From the NCBI RefSeq assembly GCF_046044395.1, contig NZ_JBJUSG010000003.1:1-64000 (forward strand): a DNA stretch of 64,000 nt, read 5' to 3'. This stretch comes from Magnetominusculus dajiuhuensis. GTDB lineage: Bacteria > Nitrospirota > Thermodesulfovibrionia > Thermodesulfovibrionales > Magnetobacteriaceae. Of the stretch, positions 8,790 to 17,449 are shown one piece after another. The notes below the pieces were generated by a model. That model worked only from the letters and a program-made list of their open reading frames with translations, was not told where the DNA came from and made no database searches. The stretch's first letter is position 1, and every line of letters starts with the position of its first letter. The translations under genes were made by a program, and so were the position numbers.

Positions 8790-8857
8790 GTGATATTTGA
8801 AATAGATATTTGCCGTGCCAACAATGTATAATAGAGCGGGTTAGTAATCCGGGAAAT

Positions 8858-8934
8858 CGGGGCGTAGCGCAGTCCGGTAGCGTACACGGTTCGGGACCGT
8901 GTGGTCGCTGGTTCGAATCCAGTCGCCCCGACCA
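8858..8934 (+). tRNA. tRNA-Pro (anticodon CGG)
   Basis: A 77-base cloverleaf can be drawn by eye. The acceptor stem is CGGGGCG/CGCCCCG with encoded ACCA. The anticodon arm is ACACGG-TTCGGGA-CCGTGT, so the anticodon is CGG and reads CCG proline codons. The T arm carries GTTCGAATC. A TATAAT lies at 8827-8832, about 25 bases upstream, but I see no good -35 element at normal spacing. The 3' end abuts the broken PIN-domain gene on the opposite strand. Confidence 0.96.
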
Positions 8935-9041
8935 AGGTTATAGAAAATCTGTTGAAGGCGCTGAATGGTTGGCTTTACGCCGAACGAATATTTATCCTCC
9001 ATGTATGCGACAATGTTTGTGTCTAAAAGATATTGTTGCAT
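8935..9041 (-). pseudogene. Truncated PIN-domain (VapC-type) toxin remnant
   Basis: The minus-strand frame starting at 9041 reads MQQYLLDTNIVAYMEDKYS, the typical first strand and catalytic aspartate (LLDTN) of PIN-domain ribonucleases. After about 35 residues the frame runs into the antisense of tRNA-Pro and loses all similarity; the downstream acidic residues of the nuclease are missing. It is therefore a 5' fragment, broken exactly at the tRNA 3' end. It starts three bases after the stop of the antitoxin-like gene, as in vapBC operons. Confidence 0.65.
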
Positions 9042-9044
9042 CGT

Positions 9045-9245
9045 CTATTCAGTAAGATTACTTTTAAAAACAAAATCATCTCTAAATGTTTTTGTAAATT
9101 TCAAGAACTCCTCACTTTGCCCTCCCAACAAATTCTCCTCTGCAATCGCTTGTGCTATTGTTGCCCATTTACCCGTAGCGCAAGCGTCATCATTGCTATC
9201 ATTTTCGATGGTTACTTTCAATCCCTTACCCTCCGGTAGTTCCAC
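9045..9245 (-). CDS. Probable antitoxin of a broken VapBC-like pair
   Basis: The 66-residue acidic protein is not assignable by sequence to a named antitoxin family. The middle (GKWATIAQAIAEENLLGG) and the C-terminal FLKFTKTFRDDF look helical, the second resembling a toxin-binding tail. The assignment as antitoxin is inferred from its position: it ends three bases before the start of the PIN-domain remnant. It begins 20 bases inside the 3' end of uvrA on the same strand, so translation may be coupled to uvrA. Confidence 0.5.
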   Translation of the reverse strand: MELPEGKGLKVTIENDSNDDACATGKWATIAQAIAEENLLGGQSEEFLKFTKTFRDDFVFKSNLTE

Positions 9246-11748
9246 ACATTCTCTTCCCGAGATATTCCCCCGTTGCCGAACGCTGGTTTTGCATAATCTC
9301 CTCCGGTGTGCCTTCGGCTATGATGTATCCGCCGTGGTCGCCTCCCTCAGGTCCGAGGTCTATAATATGGTCGGAGAATTTAATCACGTCAAGGTTGTGT
9401 TCTATTACTATTACCGTATTGCCAAGCGCCACGAGACGATGGATTATTCGCAGCAGCCTTTCGACATCCACAAAGTGAAGCCCCGTGGTGGGTTCGTCAA
9501 GGATGTAGAGTGTCTTGCCGGTTGCTCGTTTTGTTAGTTCACGCGATAGTCTGAGGCGCTGTGCCTCGCCCCCTGAGAGCGTGGTTGCAGGCTGCCCAAG
9601 GTGGATGTAACCCAGTCCGACCTCCTCCAACAGCATTAGTTTTTCCCTTAACGGCGCAATCGGCGCGAAAAACCCGCCCGCCTCGCTTACCGTCATTGAA
9701 AGTATGTCAGATATGTTTTTCCCCTTATAACGTACGCGCAGTGTCTCACGATTGAACCTCCTGCCAGCGCATGTGTCACATTGCACATGTGCGTCCGGCA
9801 GGAAGTGCATCTCATATTTTCTTATCCCCGCCCCCTTACATGTCTCGCATCTGCCGCCTTTTACGTTAAAACTGAATCGTGAGTTTTTATATCCCTTTGT
9901 CTTCGATTCGAGCAGTGCTGAAAACAGTTCCCTTATATGGGTAAATATGCCGGTATATGTCGCAGGGTTGGAGCGCTGGGTCTTGCCAATTGGCGATTGG
10001 TCAACGCTAATAACCCTGTTAATCTGCTCTGTGCCGGTTATGCCCTTGTGGCGTCCTTCGCTAAACCCGCTCCGTAGTAGTGTGTTGCAGAGGGCAGGGT
10101 AAAGCGTATCAAGAATGAGCGTACTCTTCCCCGAACCCGATACCCCTGTTACCGAAATAAAGACCCCAAGGGGGATTTTAATGTCAATGTCTTTCAGGTT
10201 GTTTTCACATGCCCCGGTTATTGTTATGTAACCGGAGGGGGTTCGCCTTGTGTTCGGGGCGTCGGGGATTTCGATTGTCACGGCGCGGCTAAGGTATGCG
10301 CCGGTCAGTGAGTTTTCGTTTTTCATTATCTCATCAGGACTGCCCATGGCCGTCACATGCCCCCCCCTTAGGCCAGCACCCGGCCCGATGTCAATCACTA
10401 CGTCAGAGGACAGGATGGTTTCCTCGTCATGCTCCACGACTATTACGGTGTTGCCCCTGTCTCTTATCTCCTTCAGGCCATCAATCAGCCTGGCGCAGTC
10501 GCGCGGGTGAAGCCCTATGCTTGGCTCATCAAGGACATATAATACCCCTGATAACGAGGAGCCGAGCTGCGTGGCAAGGCGTATACGCTGCGCCTCACCC
10601 CCTGACAGGGAAAACACAAGCCGGTTCAACGTTAAATAGTTGAGGCCGACCTTTTCCATAAACATGAGGCGGTTGGTTATCTCTTTGAGTATGCGCGCGG
10701 CAATAAACCTGTCCCTGTCGTTGAGAGCCAGGGTAATCAAAAAATCACCGGCGGCCTTTATAGACATCCGCGTCAGTTCCCCGATATTCAGACCTCCGAT
10801 TTTAATGCTCAGCGCCTCTTTTTTCAATCTCAGTCCGCCGCATAAAGAACACGTTTTAAGGGAAAGCAACGGTGTGTCATCGTCTTCATTGAGGGGTTCA
10901 TAGCCTATCCCCCTGCACTCAGGACACGCGCCGAGGTTACTGTTAAATGAAAAAAACATCGGCGTCAGCTCCGGTATATTTATGCCGCAATCAGGACATG
11001 CCATAGTCTTTGACAGGACTATATCAGTGTTGTCTTCAATCAGGTTTAGTACCACAATAGAGCTGAATCTCATGGCGGAGTTCACCGCCTCCCTGAGTTT
11101 TCTATCTACGCCGGTCTTGATTATCAGCCGGTCAATGACGATTTCTATGGTGTGGCGCTTGTTTTTGTTTAGGGTTATGTCCTCGGTCAGGTCACGCATT
11201 TCACCGTCTATGCGGGCGCGCACAAAACCCTCGCGGCGCATTGCGAGAAGTTCTGCTGTATAAAGTCCCTTGCGCTCTTTGACTATCGGGGAGAGTATTT
11301 GTATTCTTGTGCCCTGCGGCAGTGTTTTTACAGTCTCAAGGATGGTCTCAGTGTCTTGTGATATGATGGCCTTGCCGCAGTTGTAGCAAAAGGGTTTTCC
11401 AATTCTTGTATAGAGCACTCTCAGATAATCATAAACCTCTGTGAGGGTTCCAATTGTGGAGCGCGGACTTCTGGATATAGTTTTTTGCTCAATCGCTATG
11501 GACGGCGAAAGTCCCTCAATTGAATCCACATCAGGTTTCTGCATCTCGCCAAGGAACTGCCTCGCATAGACTGAAAGGCTCTCAACATAGCGCCTTTGGC
11601 CCTCGGCAAATATCGTATCAATGGCAAGCGTGGACTTGCCCGAACCAGACGGCCCGGTGATTACGATAAACTTATTTCTCGGTATATCGAGATTTATGTT
11701 TTTGAGGTTGTGTTCCCTTGCCCCTTTTATAACTATATTTTCTTGCAT
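9226..11748 (-). CDS. uvrA: Excinuclease ABC subunit UvrA, shortened
   Basis: UvrA is the damage-sensing ATPase of nucleotide excision repair and loads UvrB. Two ABC modules are complete: Walker A GPSGSGKST near residue 33, signatures SLSGGEAQRIRLA and TLSGGEAQRLRLS, and Walker B segments ending DEPS and DEPT. The UvrB-binding region is present at about 115-245. Zinc-finger cysteines are seen (CPDCG, CPECRG, CSLCGG, CETCKG, CDTC). The product is about 840 residues instead of about 940. Most of the loss is between CPECRGIG and CSLCGG, where only about 17 residues replace roughly 110 in E. coli. The ATG at 11748 is chosen because the family N-terminus starts at MQENIVIKGA; an upstream start would add 17 unrelated residues. 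Confidence 0.93.
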   Translation of the reverse strand: MQENIVIKGAREHNLKNINLDIPRNKFIVITGPSGSGKSTLAIDTIFAEGQRRYVESLSVYARQFLGEMQKPDVDSIEGLSPSIAIEQKTISRSPRSTIGTLTEVYDYLRVLYTRIGKPFCYNCGKAIISQDTETILETVKTLPQGTRIQILSPIVKERKGLYTAELLAMRREGFVRARIDGEMRDLTEDITLNKNKRHTIEIVIDRLIIKTGVDRKLREAVNSAMRFSSIVVLNLIEDNTDIVLSKTMACPDCGINIPELTPMFFSFNSNLGACPECRGIGYEPLNEDDDTPLLSLKTCSLCGGLRLKKEALSIKIGGLNIGELTRMSIKAAGDFLITLALNDRDRFIAARILKEITNRLMFMEKVGLNYLTLNRLVFSLSGGEAQRIRLATQLGSSLSGVLYVLDEPSIGLHPRDCARLIDGLKEIRDRGNTVIVVEHDEETILSSDVVIDIGPGAGLRGGHVTAMGSPDEIMKNENSLTGAYLSRAVTIEIPDAPNTRRTPSGYITITGACENNLKDIDIKIPLGVFISVTGVSGSGKSTLILDTLYPALCNTLLRSGFSEGRHKGITGTEQINRVISVDQSPIGKTQRSNPATYTGIFTHIRELFSALLESKTKGYKNSRFSFNVKGGRCETCKGAGIRKYEMHFLPDAHVQCDTCAGRRFNRETLRVRYKGKNISDILSMTVSEAGGFFAPIAPLREKLMLLEEVGLGYIHLGQPATTLSGGEAQRLRLSRELTKRATGKTLYILDEPTTGLHFVDVERLLRIIHRLVALGNTVIVIEHNLDVIKFSDHIIDLGPEGGDHGGYIIAEGTPEEIMQNQRSATGEYLGKRMCGTTGG

Positions 11749-11769
11749 AGTATCGTAAATACAACTGCT

Positions 11770-11799
11770 AATATAACTTATTTGGCAGCAACCGTGCAA
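11770..11799 (-). promoter_or_regulatory. Putative uvrA promoter
   Basis: On the minus strand TTGCAC (11799-11794) and TATATT (11775-11770) are separated by 18 bases. The implied leader before the uvrA ATG is only about 15 bases and has no Shine-Dalgarno. No LexA-type box was evident by eye. Confidence 0.45.
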
Positions 11800-11808
11800 T
11801 TCTTTTAA

Positions 11809-11906
11809 AGGATTAACGACGAAGGGGGGGTAACCCCCCCTTCACCCCGTAAATCTCGCCACGTTTTGTCTATTTATTTCTGGCTGCCGCCCGTTGGCGG
11901 CTTCAG
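11809..11906 (-). repeat. Dispersed two-hairpin repeat, copy A
   Basis: This is one of four copies (11809-11906, 21551-21646, 39702-39798, 59933-60028). Each contains a GC-rich hairpin GCCGCCAACGGGCGGC, a conserved middle AAAACGTGGCGAGATTTACG, and a second hairpin GAAGGGGGG-TTA-CCCCCCTTC. Copies A and B have the same orientation; C and D are inverted. Copy A sits between the divergent uvrA and PPDK-like genes, unlike the others, which sit at gene ends. Confidence 0.9.
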
Positions 11907-11921
11907 TACTCCGGGGGGGCT

Positions 11922-11950
11922 TTTACTGATATTGTGTAATATGATACAAT
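11922..11950 (+). promoter_or_regulatory. Promoter of the PPDK-like operon, probably leaderless
   Basis: TTTACT (11922-11927) and TACAAT (11945-11950) are separated by 17 bases. The ATG of the next gene begins seven bases after the -10 hexamer, so the transcript should start at or next to the start codon. There is no Shine-Dalgarno sequence. Confidence 0.5.
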
Positions 11951-11957
11951 ACCTCTG

Positions 11958-14900
11958 ATGACAGAGAAAGCGAAGTCCTCACGGGCACTGCAGATTAATA
12001 TTGCGGATTACAGCGTCAATGTGGACATTGACCCTATGTATGAACCTATACAAGAAGTCATGGCGCGCTATCACGGACTTCAGGACGGTCTTACCGTTTA
12101 TTTAAAAGAACTCTGCCACCCCTACAAGAACTGGCAGTACATCGTCAAAGAGACATGGACGTATTGCCTGGGATATTTCTATGAGCTTAGCACCCATCCA
12201 AAAGGGCCTGAGGCGGCGGTACTCTATATGAATGTTATTTTTGAGGCCATCAACTCCGCAAAAGACGAGCAGGTTCGCTCCGACGCCTTCAGCCTCTTTT
12301 ATCTGTTTAGCCAGAAACTTATTAAAGACGCCCCTAAGGACATTGAAAAAAAATATATTTCTGTTGCCAATCGCGGTTTTGTACTGGCAGACGAGCTGCC
12401 AGATGAGCGGTTTATTATCATTGCTAAAAGCCACTACCGATTAAACAGACTTGCCGGATTGTTTTATGACTGTGTTGCTGAGGATTCAGAGTTCGATAAA
12501 ATTAACTCACTTATGATTCATTATCTGCGGTTTACCTACTCATACTGGCTCACCGAAAAAAATCCAAAGGACTGGTTTGCCGAGGACATAGGCAAGGAAA
12601 TTAACCCGCTGATGTCAGATATATTGCAGCCCATCTCCCACGAGGGAATTAATGGTTACGCCTCATGTCTTGATGGTATTGTTGACAATAAAAACAAAGC
12701 GTTACTAGATAAACTTAAAGAAATGATTGACTTGCCTGGGTACGGGGACATCGTCGCTCATTTTAATAAGATCCCCTCGGTTATATACCAGGGCCAATTA
12801 GATGAATTGGACGAAAAAATAAAACATCAGTATGAGCTTATCTTCCTTTTTCATATAATGAACACCCCCGGGCTTTCCACAATTCACGAAGAGACTATCA
12901 GGGAGATTAACAGGATAATCAAATACCTGATTAACCACGATGACTATGACAACAACAAGGCGCTGATACAAAAAACAATCAGCATACTGAAAAACACCGT
13001 AGGGCAATACCCTGCCACAGTGTTGCGCAGTGTGCTGAACATGGGCAAGGGCGTTTACGAAAGTAATAACACCGCGCTTGTGAATTTCTTTAACCACTCG
13101 ATTCTATCGCTTGGATTTCAAACCCCGGATTTCGGGGGCATCAGCAACGATTGGCAGATAATCGGCAACTCAGCCCACATAGATAACATTCGCACATATA
13201 TGGAACTCATAAGGCTCAACCCCATGTGGTCTAAAAAACTCATCTCATCTCTTATCGTAAACCTTTCCCTCTGCGGCGTTATAATCAAGGACACGGATTT
13301 ATTCCCGCGCGATATTACGAATTTCTTAAATTCTGATATACGCCTGGTCTATAACTTAGTGAAGCAGCTTATGAGGCTTTACCCCGCCTATTTTAACGAA
13401 TTGGGCGCAGAGGGGCAACTGCGGGATATCTCCACCAGAATGGACGAGGCCTGTAACCGCCATGACACCCTTGTCCACTTTCTCAGAAAACAGAGCCACG
13501 TGGAAAGCTCCAACAAGATTCTCTCTGTCGTGGAGGCCGCCCTTGAGTTCTGGATGACCCGTAATAAGGAGGTGCTCAGGCAGTACCTACCGCCGGATAT
13601 CTATTCGGAGCAGGAAAATTCAGGCCAATACGTTGACGGCGTCCATACGGTTATTAATCAGATATTTCAACTACATGGGCTGCGATGTGTCAGCGATTTA
13701 TTAACCCTTGGGGATGATTATTTTGGTGGCGTTGTCAATGCTATAGGGCAGGATTACGCCGCTGATGTTGAGAAGGTTGCCCTTACTATCTCCTTTTATA
13801 AACTCCTTCACCAGAAATACAGCTCCGGCTTCAGTGAAATAGACAGTGTAATTGCGCAGGTTCACAGCAGCGCCTTCCCCGAGCTTGGCAACCTCGTTAA
13901 GGCTATTTCGGAGCCAAACACCTACGACAAACTTGCAGGAGTACTTGAACATTTAGTAAAACTTAAAGAGCTGATTCAATCGCCAACGCAATTCGAGGTG
14001 CGTGAGGATATTTACCGGAAGCGCCATATCTCCACTGAGATACCCTCCATGTACGGCAGCTACCATGAGGTGAAATTCGACGCGCTTGGGCTTACCTTCA
14101 GGCTCGAAACCCTTGTCAATACCCTCTTTGAGGAGCTGATAGAAGGGTTTGATCTGAATTTTATCACGCGCGCCACACTATGCAGGATTTACGATTACCT
14201 GAAACTCTACAAACAGGCCCTGATAATTGACGGCATTGCCGTCCGGGAGTTCGACAGGCAACTCTATCTGCTTGGGACGGCCTTGTCGGTAAGGGGATTT
14301 ACGTTTTCTCAGTTTGTTGATATATTTAAGGAATTATCGCATGTTATGAGAAATATTGTAAATGATTACTTTAATAATATGCACATGGAAACCCTCAAGA
14401 CTATTCTGGATATATTGCCTAAGGAAAAGCTGCTTCCCAAGTATCACGCCGAGGATGATTCCAGATTATTTAACAGGGTATCGGAGATATTTCTGAGGGA
14501 CACTATTGCATCGTCGTTGGGGCTTCAGAGCCTTGATGTGTTTATAACCAGAATCCTCAGCACACTGCGGCGTGAGGCACAGAGGATTCCCCCCGATAAG
14601 CACCACCTGCTCGTAATGTATAATCCAGAGGAGGCTGTCACCTCAATCGTTGAACCTGTTACCGCTGTATCTACCATCATTCACATGGGCGGCAAGGGGT
14701 TTAATCTTATGAGAATGAGGTTGCTGGGGCTGAGAATTCCCCCAGGTTTTTTGATAACTACCGATGCCTTTAAGTGCCGGGAACTGTTCGATATATATGA
14801 ATCTGCCGATAAGAATTTCAAAGAACGGGTGGATGTCGAGATTGCCAGACTGGAAAAACTTACAGGCAAGGAATTTGGCAATCCTGATAATCCGCTTCTT

Positions 14901-16172
14901 GTCTCCGTAAGGAGTGGCTCTGCCATATCGCAGCCCGGTATGCTTGATTCCTATTTAAATGTGGGTATGAATGAGGCCATAGTCAGGGGGATGATAGAGG
15001 CCACAGGCAGGGGTATGAACGCAGGCAGGGAGTGGTTTGTGTGGGACTGCTACCGGCGGTTTATCCAACACTACGGCATGTCCTTCGGCTTAGACCGCGA
15101 CAGCTTCGACGCCATAATGAATCTTTATAAAGACCAATACCATGTGTCTTTCAAAAAGGTTTTTACGTCGGCGCAGATGAGAGAAATAGCCATGTCCTAT
15201 AAGGACTTCGTAGTTGGAAAGGGGATTAACGTAGAGGAAAGACCTAAAGAGCAGCTTTATATTGCCATTAGAAAGGTATTGGATTCATGGGATACAGATA
15301 AGGCTAAAAGTTACAGAAAGATAATAGGAATCTCTGACGACTGGGGTACAAGCGTGACGGTTCAACGCATGGTATACGGCAATATTGATGACAAATCAGG
15401 CTCTGGGGTACTGTTTACGCACAATCCCAAGCTCTCGGAGTATGAGCTTAAGCCGTGGGGTGATTATGGCATATGTGTCCAGGGCGATGACATCGTCTCC
15501 GGGTTGGTGCAGACACATGCCCTATCCATTAATCAGGCGAGGCGGGAAAACAGGTCTGTTGAGGATTCTCTTGAAAAACGCTTCCCTCAGGTATATGAAG
15601 AGCTTGTCAAAACTGCCCGTTTCCTGATAGAAGACAGGCAGTGGAATCCCCAGGACATAGAATTTACGTTTGAGGGCGGACTTAAAGAAGATGTTTATAT
15701 ATTGCAGTCCAGAGATATGGAAATAAGGGAAAAACAGCATGAACATCAGTTTGAGATAACCGCAGAGTTATCAGGGCGTCTGCTTGGGCATGGCATCGGG
15801 GTAAGCGGCGGGGCGATGGCAGGGCGCGCGGTATTTACGATGAAAGACATAAGATATTACAGAGAGACAGAGCCGCAGACGCGGCTGATTCTGATAAGAA
15901 GGGACACCGTCCCGGACGACATCAACGAGGTCTCTGCCTCAGATGGCCTTCTGACAGCGCGCGGCGGGGCAACGAGCCACGCGGCAATTGTGGCATACCG
16001 GCTGGGCAAGACATGCGTGGTTGGCTGCGTAGAGATGCTATTTTATGAAAAGGAAAAGAGATTTGTCCTGAACCAGAGGACTGTGGCCTCAGGGGATTTT
16101 ATAAGCATAGACGCCGCTGATGGGGCTGTCTATGAGGGCGAGATGAAGATATGCAAGAAGGGGATAAGATAG
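11958..16172 (+). CDS. Large PEP synthase/PPDK-like phosphotransferase without PEP barrel
   Basis: The 1404-residue protein has a long helical N-terminal region (about 1-890) with no recognised domain. A PPDK-type ATP-grasp domain follows at about 900-1240, starting with GGKGFNLMRMRLLGLRIPPG and containing SVRSGSAISQPGMLD. A swivelling phosphohistidine domain follows at about 1290-1380, with TARGGATSHAAIVA; the phospho-accepting histidine is about residue 1341. The C-terminal TIM barrel that binds PEP or pyruvate in PPDK is absent, so it should transfer phosphate from ATP through histidine to another acceptor, perhaps bound by the N-terminal region. Rifampin phosphotransferase and glucan water dikinase show that such enzymes can have other acceptors. 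The GAPDH gene follows after 32 bases. The substrate is unknown. Confidence 0.85.
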   Translation: MTEKAKSSRALQINIADYSVNVDIDPMYEPIQEVMARYHGLQDGLTVYLKELCHPYKNWQYIVKETWTYCLGYFYELSTHPKGPEAAVLYMNVIFEAINSAKDEQVRSDAFSLFYLFSQKLIKDAPKDIEKKYISVANRGFVLADELPDERFIIIAKSHYRLNRLAGLFYDCVAEDSEFDKINSLMIHYLRFTYSYWLTEKNPKDWFAEDIGKEINPLMSDILQPISHEGINGYASCLDGIVDNKNKALLDKLKEMIDLPGYGDIVAHFNKIPSVIYQGQLDELDEKIKHQYELIFLFHIMNTPGLSTIHEETIREINRIIKYLINHDDYDNNKALIQKTISILKNTVGQYPATVLRSVLNMGKGVYESNNTALVNFFNHSILSLGFQTPDFGGISNDWQIIGNSAHIDNIRTYMELIRLNPMWSKKLISSLIVNLSLCGVIIKDTDLFPRDITNFLNSDIRLVYNLVKQLMRLYPAYFNELGAEGQLRDISTRMDEACNRHDTLVHFLRKQSHVESSNKILSVVEAALEFWMTRNKEVLRQYLPPDIYSEQENSGQYVDGVHTVINQIFQLHGLRCVSDLLTLGDDYFGGVVNAIGQDYAADVEKVALTISFYKLLHQKYSSGFSEIDSVIAQVHSSAFPELGNLVKAISEPNTYDKLAGVLEHLVKLKELIQSPTQFEVREDIYRKRHISTEIPSMYGSYHEVKFDALGLTFRLETLVNTLFEELIEGFDLNFITRATLCRIYDYLKLYKQALIIDGIAVREFDRQLYLLGTALSVRGFTFSQFVDIFKELSHVMRNIVNDYFNNMHMETLKTILDILPKEKLLPKYHAEDDSRLFNRVSEIFLRDTIASSLGLQSLDVFITRILSTLRREAQRIPPDKHHLLVMYNPEEAVTSIVEPVTAVSTIIHMGGKGFNLMRMRLLGLRIPPGFLITTDAFKCRELFDIYESADKNFKERVDVEIARLEKLTGKEFGNPDNPLLVSVRSGSAISQPGMLDSYLNVGMNEAIVRGMIEATGRGMNAGREWFVWDCYRRFIQHYGMSFGLDRDSFDAIMNLYKDQYHVSFKKVFTSAQMREIAMSYKDFVVGKGINVEERPKEQLYIAIRKVLDSWDTDKAKSYRKIIGISDDWGTSVTVQRMVYGNIDDKSGSGVLFTHNPKLSEYELKPWGDYGICVQGDDIVSGLVQTHALSINQARRENRSVEDSLEKRFPQVYEELVKTARFLIEDRQWNPQDIEFTFEGGLKEDVYILQSRDMEIREKQHEHQFEITAELSGRLLGHGIGVSGGAMAGRAVFTMKDIRYYRETEPQTRLILIRRDTVPDDINEVSASDGLLTARGGATSHAAIVAYRLGKTCVVGCVEMLFYEKEKRFVLNQRTVASGDFISIDAADGAVYEGEMKICKKGIR

Positions 16173-16204
16173 AATGAGGATAAGCAAAAAGGAGATGAGA
16201 TAGA

Positions 16205-17443
16205 ATGGGTGGAAGATTAGGCATAAACGGGCTTGGAAGGATTGGGAAACTCGTATTGTGGCGGCATGTGGCGGCACGGGATTTTGATGAGATAGTGGTG
16301 AATGTTGGTCGCGCCGTTGGTACGTCGCTTAATGACATCGCCTATTACATCGGCAGGGACTCCACGTATGGATCGTTGGGGAAGTATCTGTATGGCTTTA
16401 AAGACCAGCCGGCAATCGCCAACATTGATGACGGTACGGGGACGATGACGATAAACGGTGTAAAGGTCACTGTGTTGAGGAAATCGAGAAACCCCAAAGA
16501 CATAGGCTGGGCAGGGCACGGAGTGGAAGTCGTTGTTGAGTCATCGGGGGCGTTTGTTGATCCCACCATCCCCGCCGACGACCCTAAAGGCGCCCTTGCC
16601 GGGCACCTCGACTCTGGTGCGAAGAAGGTCATTCTCAGCGCCCCGTTTAAGATAAAGGACAAGTCCAAACCCATGCCGGATGACGCCGTAACGGTTGTCA
16701 TGGGAATAAATGAGCATGACTATAACCCGGCCAGGCACAGATTTATCTCGGCGGCCTCGTGTACTACGACTTGCCTTGCCCACATGTTTAAACCACTGAT
16801 AAATAAAATAGGGCCAAAGAAGATTCTTACCGCCTCAATGGCCACCGTCCATGCCGCCACAGGTACTCAGGAGGTGCTTGACCGCCTTGCCAAGCCCAAA
16901 GACAAGGATTTAAGAAAGAACCGCAGCATTTTTAACAACATTATCCTTACGACCACCGGCGCTGCTGACACTCTTGCGCTTGTTATCCCTGAGATGTCGC
17001 AAATTGGGTTTATCGCCGAATCTGTAAGAATCCCCACGACCACCGGCTCACTCGTCATTCTGGTCGTCAATATTCAGGAGGAACCCGACAGGATTATAGT
17101 TGACCGTGACTACATCAACGGTATCTATAAAGAGGCCGCCGAAAACTCCCCGCACAGGCTTGTCGTTTACTCTGAGGAGCAAAACGTGTCAAGCGATATA
17201 ATCTCGATGCCCCTTGCCGCCGTGATAATTGAGGCGCACGAGACGCACACGCGCACGGCCGAGATAACCTTCGACGCGGGGCGTCTGGTTGGAGTGAAGA
17301 AAGAAATACTTGAAGGCCTGAAAGACAACATGGTACGCATTCCCCTGACTCAGGCCGTGATATACGGCTGGTACGACAACGAAATGGGTAGTTACGTAAA
17401 CGCCCTCTCAATGCTTACAACAATGGCTGCGGAGGATTTTTAG
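16205..17443 (+). CDS. Divergent glyceraldehyde-3-phosphate dehydrogenase-like protein
   Basis: The N-terminal NAD(P)-binding motif INGLGRIGKL, the active-site block SAASCTTTCLAH and the C-terminal GWYDNEMGSYVNAL mark a GAPDH-fold dehydrogenase. Canonical GAPDH has ASCTTNC, so the residue after the two threonines is changed from Asn to Thr. The protein has 412 residues instead of about 335, with extra sequence in the N-terminal half. The catalytic Cys and a His in ATVHAATGTQ are present, so it is likely active, but the cofactor and direction (glycolytic or gluconeogenic) are not evident. AAAAAGGAG precedes the ATG. It lies in an operon between the PPDK-like gene and an MFS transporter. Confidence 0.85.
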   Translation: MGGRLGINGLGRIGKLVLWRHVAARDFDEIVVNVGRAVGTSLNDIAYYIGRDSTYGSLGKYLYGFKDQPAIANIDDGTGTMTINGVKVTVLRKSRNPKDIGWAGHGVEVVVESSGAFVDPTIPADDPKGALAGHLDSGAKKVILSAPFKIKDKSKPMPDDAVTVVMGINEHDYNPARHRFISAASCTTTCLAHMFKPLINKIGPKKILTASMATVHAATGTQEVLDRLAKPKDKDLRKNRSIFNNIILTTTGAADTLALVIPEMSQIGFIAESVRIPTTTGSLVILVVNIQEEPDRIIVDRDYINGIYKEAAENSPHRLVVYSEEQNVSSDIISMPLAAVIIEAHETHTRTAEITFDAGRLVGVKKEILEGLKDNMVRIPLTQAVIYGWYDNEMGSYVNALSMLTTMAAEDF

Positions 17444-17449
17444 CGGGCT

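Noticed and set aside
8841..9041. Minus-strand frame containing GDWIRTSDHTVP
   Set aside because: This peptide is the antisense translation of tRNA-Pro and a well-known spurious ORF. Only its first 35 codons, before the tRNA, resemble a PIN protein.
10296..10643. Plus-strand ORFs antisense to uvrA
   Set aside because: They lie wholly within uvrA, have no known motifs and show no codon pattern different from chance.
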